DNA of 5,443 nucleotides from Acidobacteriota bacterium (GTDB taxonomy: Bacteria; Acidobacteriota; Terriglobia; UBA7540). Both the position numbers and the translations under genes were made by a program. Positions 1 to 4,766 of this stretch are shown here, one piece after another. The stretch is taken from contig JAJXZM010000031.1 in the NCBI GenBank assembly GCA_021780055.1, positions 1 to 5,443 on the forward strand, in the 5' to 3' direction. Within the stretch, counting starts at the first letter, position 1. Every line of letters begins with the position of its first letter. The notes beneath the pieces were generated by a model. The model worked only from the letters and a program-made list of their open reading frames with translations. It was not told the origin of the DNA and did not search any database.

Positions 1-566
1 GGGCCCCCCCTCGGTGTACCCCGCACCCGCTTGTACGACACGTCAGCTACGTGAAAGCCAAAGAAGCTTGAGGGCCTCCGTTCAATATTCCAGCCACCTG
101 CCACATCGTCAAGGAGAGTCGGCCGATACCCCAGAACCAACAACTTGTCCTTCGGAGAGTCGTTACAAAGGCGAGCATGTTGACGGAGGAGTTCAGGCAA
201 GGCACCATCCTGGGCCTTGTTGTCGTCATCCAGCAGCCAGATCAGTTCCGTTCGCAGCTCGCACGCCCGCTTGATGCCGGCGGCATACGCGGCGGAGGAT
301 CCGCGGTTAGTTGGAAATTCGATGAGCTCGATTCGCTCCGGCCCGAGTTCACTGGCCAGCGCTTGCACGTTCCACTGTGCCGCGTTACTGACCACAACAA
401 TCTTCCAGACGGCCGGTTCTTTCAGAAGGGCGTGGAGAACCGGACGAATCAGGTGCTGGCGGTCACCGTGGGTAACCGTAACGGCACACACTGAGCGTTC
501 GGGCGAAGACCGAGGAGCCTGTGGCCCGTCCGAGTGAGGACTAACCTTGGATTGGTCAGTCAACAT
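1..566 (-). CDS. Family 2 glycosyltransferase, N-terminal part (runs off left edge)
   Basis: Probably transfers a sugar from a nucleotide-sugar donor to the growing lipid-linked repeat unit on the cytoplasmic face of the membrane. From the ATG at 566-564 the frame is open for 188 codons to the window edge, with no stop. Visible in order: a GT-A start SVCAVTVTHGDR (residues 25-36), a beta strand KIVVVSN (55-61), the N-x-G motif PTNRGSSAAYAAGIKRA (85-101), and the metal/nucleotide-binding WLLDDDN (110-116). Later FFGFHVADVSYK (168-179) looks like an acceptor-side segment. This pattern is typical of GT2 rhamnosyltransferase-like enzymes. The Asp usually found in the VVVDN strand is Ser60 here. 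The start is supported by GGGGTG four bases upstream; a GTG at 491-489 would remove a 25-residue leader lacking family motifs. The gene overlaps the methyltransferase by 11 bases, which suggests coupling. The donor and acceptor sugars cannot be told. Confidence 0.88.
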   Translation of the reverse strand, partial: MLTDQSKVSPHSDGPQAPRSSPERSVCAVTVTHGDRQHLIRPVLHALLKEPAVWKIVVVSNAAQWNVQALASELGPERIELIEFPTNRGSSAAYAAGIKRACELRTELIWLLDDDNKAQDGALPELLRQHARLCNDSPKDKLLVLGYRPTLLDDVAGGWNIERRPSSFFGFHVADVSYKRVRGTPRGG

Positions 567-1308
567 ACAACACCCCGATACCGGCCCACCCCTGCTCCCT
601 GTTCTCAATTATCTCTCTGTGACGAAATCGGACTTTGAGAGTGCTCCAAAATTCCGAAACTTCGCACTCCTTCGCGGTGGGATGTTCCGCAATGTCGTGC
701 AGGGCAACGATTCCCCCGCTTCGAACCAAAGGACGATACATTTCGAAGTCCTGCTTGACACCCTCATACGTATGGTCGCCGTCGATAAAAAGATAGTCGA
801 GAGGTTCGCCCCTCAATGCTGCCTTCACGCGGGATAACATTTCGCCGGAGTGCGAATCGCCCCGAAGGAGATGCAAGCGCTGGCCTCGCCGCGCAAAACG
901 CTGAAAGAATCGCTGCCGCCAAGGGCCGTAGCCGCCACCGAAGCGTCCTCCCGGCAGGTCAACGCTGACAATTGTGGCCGAGGGCCTCGCCAGCCTGGTA
1001 AGGAAAAACAGCGTCCCTCCGTGGGCTGTGCCGATTTCCAAGGCTCGTTTTGGGCGAAGTTCGGAAATGATCCCGCCGAGTGCCGTCAACTCACTCGGAA
1101 CCTGGAGCGCGTTGAAAAAGTGGTCCCCGACGACGAAATCGACCAACTGCGGTACACCCCGAGGTGCCCCCGCAAGGGCATAGCGGATCGAGCAGCGGAT
1201 GAGGTTGCAGCCCTTCCTGAACCTCCTGAAGAATTTTTCGACGGACGTCGGACTTCGAGCATCAGACCTCCTCAGCGCGCCATCTTGAGCCATAATCTGA
1301 TCTGCCAT
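556..1308 (-). CDS. Class I SAM-dependent methyltransferase (Methyltransf_24 / CmcI-like)
   Basis: A 250-residue soluble Rossmann-fold methyltransferase that probably O-methylates a sugar of the polysaccharide, inferred from its position. The SAM-binding motif I is RALEIGTAHGG (residues 88-98), followed by an acidic strand end IVSVDLPGG (113-121). A second hallmark is LDYLFIDGDHTYEGVKQDF (170-188), whose D-G-D-H residues resemble the metal or substrate site of CmcI-like and Methyltransf_24 proteins. SGGIVALHDI (197-206) follows, and the protein ends GWAGIGVLYVD. The start is the ATG at 1308-1306 because GGAGG lies four bases upstream. The same frame stays open far upstream, but that part is out-of-frame flippase sequence. 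The first 37 bases overlap the end of the flippase gene, and the last 11 overlap the glycosyltransferase. Full length for the family. The substrate is unknown; the gene could also act on a glycolipid or small molecule. Confidence 0.9.
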   Translation of the reverse strand: MADQIMAQDGALRRSDARSPTSVEKFFRRFRKGCNLIRCSIRYALAGAPRGVPQLVDFVVGDHFFNALQVPSELTALGGIISELRPKRALEIGTAHGGTLFFLTRLARPSATIVSVDLPGGRFGGGYGPWRQRFFQRFARRGQRLHLLRGDSHSGEMLSRVKAALRGEPLDYLFIDGDHTYEGVKQDFEMYRPLVRSGGIVALHDIAEHPTAKECEVSEFWSTLKVRFRHREIIENREQGWAGIGVLYVD

Positions 1309-2810
1309 CTTTCCTCCAGGTCCAGAACGAAATGCCATGCCGAAAGCAGAAACCCGCCACCGAGAAGCAGGGCAACGACCGCCTCCGTGATCAAAGCGTT
1401 GGTCGAGGCCCAGAGCACGACCAGGCCCGCCGCCAGCGCGGCAAGCGTGCCCAGACTGCGCCTTAAATCCCTGCCCGCGAGCACGCCGGGCGAAGTGCGC
1501 GTGACCCAGCAGGCAGCCACAATCAGCAACAGGAAATCGAGGCTGGCACGGATAGCCCACGCCAGCGCGGCCCCGGGCAGACCAAAGCGGGTGACCAGAT
1601 ACCAGATCAGCAAGACGTGAACGGGCAATTCCGCAAGGTGAAATTTGGCGTTCAGGTCGGGACGGCCTACCCCGTAAAGAAGGTTGTAGGGAACATAGGC
1701 CAGCGAGTTGAAGAAAATCCCCACGGCCAGGATTTGAAGGGCCAGCGTGCCCTCCGCAGCAAACCTGGCGCCCAGCCAGAACGTGAGGAGGGGTCGGGCA
1801 AAAAAGGCCAGGACCAGAGCGCAAGGGCCTACCAGCAGGATCAGGAACTTGAGTGAACGAACCAGGAGCTTCCTGATCCACTCCGAATCTCCCCGCCCGG
1901 CAGAGGTGCTGAACGCCGGGAACAGCGTCGTGGCCAGGCTCGATGGAAGAATCAGCAGTCTGGTCGAGATCATGTACGGCGGCGTATAAAAACCGACGGC
2001 CGCAATCGACATGACGGCGCCGATCAAAAACCGGTCGAAGTAATCCAAAACGGGCCCAACCAATCCGGAGACCGAAACCCAGCCACCAAAACCGAGAAGC
2101 GGGCGAACCAGCCGGAGATCGAACCTTAGCCCGCCGCGCAGGCTGGGATACAGACGCCCGCAAAGGATAAACAGCACCGCCAGAGACGCCATCTTCGCCA
2201 GCACCAGGAACAGAACAATGGCAGGCAGGCCAAAGCCGAGGGCAATGGCCACGACCGGCAACAGATAGTTGAGGGCGCTCGCAGGTATGGTCAGGGCGTT
2301 CAGAAGGTCGAATCGCTGCGAGGCCGCCAGCACGCCACGCATTGAGCCGGTGGCAAAATCGACGGGCAGCGCAAAGGCAAGAATCAGAAATATCAGGCGC
2401 GCTTCGGGATGGAGCTCGGCAGGAATCTTAAGCAGCCGGTCAACCAGCAGCGGCGCGCCCAGCGCCAGCAGAATGCCCGCCACGACACCGAACAGCGTCT
2501 GGGTGGCCAGCGCCGTCCACACCATCTCCGGCAGCTTCTCGATTTCGCCCTTACCCAGCAGCTCCGCCACAAACTTGGTGGTGGCGGGGCCGATGCCAAG
2601 ATCAAACAGCGCGAAATATCCCACCACCATCCAGGCCAGCGCCAGCAGGCCAAAACGGTCCGGCCCTAGGTGCCGGACAACGTAAGGCATGGTGACCAGA
2701 GCCACCAGCAGCGGCACAACCCGGCCGAAAATGTTCAGCGCCGTGTTGCGCGCAAGGTGCCGCCCGCTGATATTGACCTTGATCGACGAGTTTGCTTCGT
2801 GTTGCTCCAT
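1272..2810 (-). CDS. Wzx-type oligosaccharide flippase (polysaccharide biosynthesis membrane protein)
   Basis: Inner-membrane MOP/MATE-superfamily transporter expected to flip undecaprenyl-diphosphate-linked repeat units from cytoplasm to periplasm. The 512-residue product is close to the usual family length, and almost all of it is hydrophobic, with about 12-14 membrane segments (for example near 27-45, 52-72, 98-121, 172-195, 196-218, 318-338, 353-375, 412-433, 450-470 and 476-494). The N-terminal hallmark is the stretch MPYVVRHLGPDRFGLLALAW (41-60), followed by FDLGIGPATTKFVAELLGKG (69-88), both characteristic of flippases. A GxGRPDLNAK-like segment sits at 380-389. The start is uncertain: neither the ATG at 2810 nor the in-frame TTG at 2822 has a clear ribosome binding site, and an in-frame stop lies a few codons above the TTG. 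Probably co-transcribed with gmd, 74 bases upstream. It overlaps the methyltransferase by 37 bases. Calling it wzx is functional inference. Confidence 0.93.
   Translation of the reverse strand: MEQHEANSSIKVNISGRHLARNTALNIFGRVVPLLVALVTMPYVVRHLGPDRFGLLALAWMVVGYFALFDLGIGPATTKFVAELLGKGEIEKLPEMVWTALATQTLFGVVAGILLALGAPLLVDRLLKIPAELHPEARLIFLILAFALPVDFATGSMRGVLAASQRFDLLNALTIPASALNYLLPVVAIALGFGLPAIVLFLVLAKMASLAVLFILCGRLYPSLRGGLRFDLRLVRPLLGFGGWVSVSGLVGPVLDYFDRFLIGAVMSIAAVGFYTPPYMISTRLLILPSSLATTLFPAFSTSAGRGDSEWIRKLLVRSLKFLILLVGPCALVLAFFARPLLTFWLGARFAAEGTLALQILAVGIFFNSLAYVPYNLLYGVGRPDLNAKFHLAELPVHVLLIWYLVTRFGLPGAALAWAIRASLDFLLLIVAACWVTRTSPGVLAGRDLRRSLGTLAALAAGLVVLWASTNALITEAVVALLLGGGFLLSAWHFVLDLEERWQIRLWLKMAR
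1313..1317 (-). promoter_or_regulatory. Ribosome binding site of the methyltransferase, inside the flippase gene
   Basis: GGAGG on the minus strand, four bases before the ATG at 1308. It lies within the flippase codons for Leu-Glu-Glu-Arg near that protein's C-terminus. It decides the methyltransferase start over the longer in-frame open stretch and over the next ATG (1293), which has no such site. The arrangement suggests ribosomes finishing the flippase can pass to the methyltransferase. Confidence 0.8.
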
Positions 2811-2884
2811 AGTAAATGACAAGCCGCAGTAGAACCATCAGGGCGGCGGAAAGATCTCCTCCACAGCACGCCTTAACAAGACTT

Positions 2885-3871
2885 TCACACGCTGGTAGCA
2901 ATCGTGGCGCCTGCCATGTTCTGAACCAACCGGAGATCTGCTTCCACCATCATGCGGATGAGTTCCTCGAAGGCCACCTCCGGCTGCCAGCCGAGCTTTT
3001 CGCGAGCCAGCGAGGCGTCGCCGCAGAGGTAATCGACCTCCGCCGGACGCAGGAACTTGGGATCGATCTCAACGTACTTGCGCCAGTCGAGGCCCACCGC
3101 CGAGAAGGCCGCTTCAACCAGTTGCTGCACGCTGTGCGTTTTGCCGGTGGCGATCACGTAGTCCGTGGGCTCCGGCTGCTGGAGCATCAGCCACATGGCG
3201 CGCACGTAGTCGCCGGCGTAACCCCAGTCACGCTTGGCGTCCATGTTGCCCATGCGCAGGCGGTCGGCCAGGCCGCACTTGATTCGCGCCACCTGGTAGG
3301 TGACCTTGCGGGTGACGAATTCCAGGCCGCGGCGCGGCGATTCGTGATTGAAGCAGATGGTGGCGCAGGCAAACATGCCGTAGCTTTCGCGATAGTTGAT
3401 GGTGATCTGATGGCCGAAAACCTTGGCCGCTCCGTACGGACTGCGGGGGTAGAAGCGCGTCTTTTCAGTCTGCGGAGATTCGTGCACCTTGCCGAACATC
3501 TCCGAGCTGGACGCCTGCAGGAAACGGGCCTTCGGGCAATGCTTTTGCAGCGCCTCCAGAATGCGCAGCACGCCCAGGCCCGTGACGTCGCCCGTCAGCA
3601 CCGGCTGCGTCCACGAGGTCGGGACAAAACTTTGCGCGGCAAGGTTGTAAACTTCGTCGGGCTGAATCTCGCGCACCAGGTTATCAAGCGACGACTGGTC
3701 CGTCAGGTCACCCTCCACCAGTTGAAGGCGGTCGAATACCGGACCGAGCCGGTCGAACTTCTCAACACTGCTTCGGCGCACCAGTCCGTAAACCTCGTAG
3801 CCCTTGTCGAGCAGGAGCTCGGCCATGTAGGACCCGTCCTGCCCCGTAATACCCGTGATCAACGCGCGCAT
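2885..3871 (-). CDS. gmd: GDP-mannose 4,6-dehydratase
   Basis: Converts GDP-D-mannose to GDP-4-keto-6-deoxy-D-mannose, the branch point to GDP-D-rhamnose, GDP-L-fucose, GDP-perosamine and related sugars. It is cytoplasmic and an extended short-chain dehydrogenase (328 residues, compared with about 373 in E. coli). The NADP-binding motif is GITGQDG (residues 7-13). Catalytic residues are Ser122 and Glu124 in ASSSEMFG (120-127), then Tyr146 and Lys150 in SPYGAAK; the 24-residue Ser-to-Tyr spacing equals that from Thr132 to Tyr156 in the E. coli enzyme. The family signatures FNHESPRRG (174-182) and [16 protein letters not shown] (208-223) are intact, and the protein ends shortly after the usual MVEADL helix, so it looks complete. 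The start ATG has GGAGG four bases upstream. It is the first gene after a 206-base leader region. No reductase or aminotransferase to finish the sugar is in the window, so the final sugar is unknown. Confidence 0.97.
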   Translation of the reverse strand: MRALITGITGQDGSYMAELLLDKGYEVYGLVRRSSVEKFDRLGPVFDRLQLVEGDLTDQSSLDNLVREIQPDEVYNLAAQSFVPTSWTQPVLTGDVTGLGVLRILEALQKHCPKARFLQASSSEMFGKVHESPQTEKTRFYPRSPYGAAKVFGHQITINYRESYGMFACATICFNHESPRRGLEFVTRKVTYQVARIKCGLADRLRMGNMDAKRDWGYAGDYVRAMWLMLQQPEPTDYVIATGKTHSVQQLVEAAFSAVGLDWRKYVEIDPKFLRPAEVDYLCGDASLAREKLGWQPEVAFEELIRMMVEADLRLVQNMAGATIATSV

Positions 3872-3875
3872 TTCG

Positions 3876-3880
3876 CCTCC
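3876..3880 (-). promoter_or_regulatory. Ribosome binding site of gmd
   Basis: GGAGG on the minus strand, four bases before the gmd ATG. It lies 12 bases downstream of a small hairpin (3893-3910), close enough that leader structure could affect access by ribosomes. Confidence 0.75.
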
Positions 3881-3892
3881 CTGCCTGAAGTA

Positions 3893-3910
3893 AGCCTAAT
3901 TTAGTAGGCT
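3893..3910 (-). promoter_or_regulatory. Small hairpin in the gmd leader
   Basis: On the minus strand AGCCTA and TAGGCT form a perfect six-base-pair inverted repeat around a six-base loop. It lies between the large hairpin (3919-3947) and the gmd ribosome binding site. No T-run follows, so it is not a typical terminator. It is short enough to have arisen by chance. Confidence 0.4.
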
Positions 3911-4081
3911 AGTCACCGCCCATACCGCCCCAAATGGGACGTATGGGATTTTCGTTCCTTCCGCATTCAAATTTTTCAAGTTATTGATAATAATATAGTT
4001 ATATAAATTTTGACCCGTTTCCTTGACCCCGATTTCAAAAACTTGTTCCATCCTGGTACACCGTGTAAGAATTTCCCTCAT
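3896..4081 (-). CDS. Possible 61-residue leader ORF, doubtful
   Basis: An ORF whose ATG overlaps the stop of the NusG-like gene as ATGA, the classic coupled stop/start arrangement, and which ends inside the small hairpin of the gmd leader. The product has a Lys/Asn/Ile-rich middle that simply reflects the AT-rich island, no recognisable domain, and a weakly hydrophobic end (GAVWAVTSLL). I recognise no family. It runs through the candidate promoter and hairpins, so it is more likely a chance ORF. A coupled leader peptide is the alternative. Confidence 0.15.
   Translation of the reverse strand: MREILTRCTRMEQVFEIGVKETGQNLYNYIIINNLKNLNAEGTKIPYVPFGAVWAVTSLLN
3913..3931 (-). promoter_or_regulatory. 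ops-like element and 9-base tandem repeat in the gmd leader
   Basis: The minus strand reads GGGGCGGTATGGGCGGTGA. The first nine bases, GGGGCGGTA, match the core of the enterobacterial JUMPstart/ops pause element (GGCGGTAG and its upstream GG). The stretch is also two imperfect 9-base copies, GGGCGGTAT then GGGCGGTGA. It lies in the transcribed direction ahead of gmd and just downstream of the gene for a NusG/RfaH-type factor. The match is short and its role is inferred; specialised NusG paralogues outside Proteobacteria need not recognise the E. coli sequence. Confidence 0.35.
3919..3947 (-). promoter_or_regulatory. Strong hairpin in the gmd leader
   Basis: On the minus strand CCCATAC pairs with GTATGGG, and the stem continues inward with G-C, one G-U and three C-G pairs to an ATTT loop. 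This makes about 12 base pairs with a single bulged G. No T-tract follows it on the minus strand, so a simple intrinsic terminator is unlikely. In the plus direction it is followed by ATTTTCGTT, but no plus-strand gene precedes it. Its 3' arm contains the ops-like bases, so it may be a pause or attenuation structure. Confidence 0.6.
3987..4014 (-). promoter_or_regulatory. Candidate promoter for gmd and downstream genes
   Basis: An AT-rich island (roughly 3966-4013) stands out sharply from the GC-rich surroundings. On the minus strand, TATTAT (3992-3987) resembles a -10 box at five of six positions. GTCAAA (4014-4009), 16 bases upstream, is a weak -35 with three of six matches. Transcription would start near 3980, giving a leader of roughly 110 bases. 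Other registers in the island are possible, and promoter rules for this organism are not known to me. Confidence 0.35.
4010..4029 (-). repeat. Direct repeat of GGGTCAA with 13-base period
   Basis: The minus strand carries GGGTCAA twice, separated by GGAAAC. The second copy overlaps the possible -35 of the gmd promoter. The spacing is close to, but longer than, one DNA helical turn. It could be an operator for an unknown regulator. The unit is short, so chance is a real alternative. Confidence 0.35.
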
Positions 4082-4581
4082 GCCGGCTCAAGCGCTTCGG
4101 AGTTCACGTCCACCAGCACCGAACGTTGGATGAGGTCAATCGAGAGGACCACTCGGACCGTTCCCTTGCGCCGCACCAGCGTCCCTTCACGCCCCGCGAG
4201 CGGCCCCGCTGTGATTCGCACGCGCTGCCCCTCATTCAGGTAAGGATGAGGCTCGGCACTTACTCCCGCGGCCAGCGCCCGGCGCAGGCTTTCCAATTCC
4301 TCGTCATCGAGCGCCGCCGGCACACCGTTGAATCCCACCAGCCGCACCACACCCGGAACCTTCAGCACCGGCAGACGGTTCCCAAGCGCGAACCGTGCAA
4401 ACGCATATCCCGGGAACAGCGGCAGCCGCACCCGGTGGTCGCCGTTCTTCCAGCGGCGCACCGTCGTGTATAGCGGCAGAAACGTCTCGATACCCCTGCC
4501 CTGCAGATGCTCGGCGACAACCTTCTCATGCCTCGATCGCGTGCAGGCCGCGTACCAGCGAGGTTCAGTGCGCGCAGACAT
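4078..4581 (-). CDS. NusG-family transcription antiterminator (RfaH/UpxY-like paralogue)
   Basis: A specialised NusG paralogue expected to bind elongating RNA polymerase and promote read-through of this polysaccharide operon. The 167-residue product has an NGN domain opening with WYAACTRSRHEKVVAEHL (residues 9-26), FLPLYTTVRRWKNG (34-47) and PLFPGYAFARF (54-64), the usual NusG hallmark. A KOW-type C-terminal domain follows, with GQRVRITAGPLAGREGTLVR (118-137). It lacks the acidic start and longer linkers of housekeeping NusG, and its place inside a polysaccharide locus, after the co-polymerase and before gmd, fits the UpxY/LoaP/RfaH group. I chose the ATG at 4581 because the NGN motif begins eight residues later and GGAGG lies 10 bases upstream. 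An in-frame ATG at 4710 would add 43 Ala/Gly-rich residues and has no convincing ribosome binding site. Which DNA or RNA signal it reads is unknown. Confidence 0.92.
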   Translation of the reverse strand: MSARTEPRWYAACTRSRHEKVVAEHLQGRGIETFLPLYTTVRRWKNGDHRVRLPLFPGYAFARFALGNRLPVLKVPGVVRLVGFNGVPAALDDEELESLRRALAAGVSAEPHPYLNEGQRVRITAGPLAGREGTLVRRKGTVRVVLSIDLIQRSVLVDVNSEALEPA

Positions 4582-4766
4582 CGCCTTCAATCCTCCAGCC
4601 TGCTTCGCACCGACTCCCGCGGAACCCCTGGCAACCCGCCCTGGTTGCGGTCCAGCGGCCGCAGCCGTTACATAGCTCCGCCCTGTCACTTCGCTGGGCT
4701 TTTGTGACATAACCCATATCCGGTATCAAAGGTGCCAACCAATTTCGTCTTGCTTATTGTTCGCTA
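4582..4766 (-). other. Spacer between co-polymerase and NusG-like genes; possible promoter and leader
   Basis: These 185 bases hold no recognisable gene if the NusG-like protein starts at 4581. The co-polymerase gene ends in two adjacent in-frame TAG codons (4769-4764). TTGGCACC at 4738-4731 looks like the -24 half of a sigma-54 promoter, but the expected GC of the -12 half reads AC. I see no clear terminator hairpin after the co-polymerase stop. The stretch 4710-4582 is open in the NusG frame and could be either a leader or an N-terminal extension. Confidence 0.4.
4592..4596 (-). promoter_or_regulatory. Ribosome binding site favouring the short start of the NusG-like gene
   Basis: GGAGG on the minus strand, 10 bases before the ATG at 4581; a weaker GAAGG lies only two bases before it. 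The upstream ATG at 4710 has only ACCGGATATGGGTT before it. This supports the 167-residue protein over a 210-residue one. Confidence 0.6.

Noticed and set aside
177..537. Two overlapping plus-strand frames of about 105 codons
   Set aside because: Both are antisense to the glycosyltransferase frame, which has real GT2 motifs on the minus strand.
850..1620. Plus-strand open frame of 256 codons
   Set aside because: Antisense to the methyltransferase and flippase, both with strong motifs; its composition is low-complexity Arg/Ala/Pro/Ser, without a domain.
1309..2163. Upstream extension of the methyltransferase frame to a 535-residue protein
   Set aside because: This part is the flippase read out of frame. 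The methyltransferase has its own GGAGG and ATG at 1308, and the extension has no recognisable domain.
2602..2901. Minus-strand 99-codon frame starting before the flippase, with GGAGGAG in the leader
   Set aside because: It overlaps the flippase N-terminus out of frame. The GGAGGAG lies inside this frame, far below its own start and about 17 bases from the next in-frame ATG, too far to be convincing. The encoded sequence has no family features.
2816..3904. Plus-strand open frame of 362 codons, longer than gmd itself
   Set aside because: It lies antisense to the clearly recognisable gmd, is rich in Arg, His and Ala as expected for a shadow of a GC-rich gene, and shows no family motifs.
3919..3947. 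Intrinsic terminator for either strand
   Set aside because: The stem is strong, but no T-run follows on the minus strand. In the plus direction the T-run is short and broken, and no plus-strand gene precedes it.
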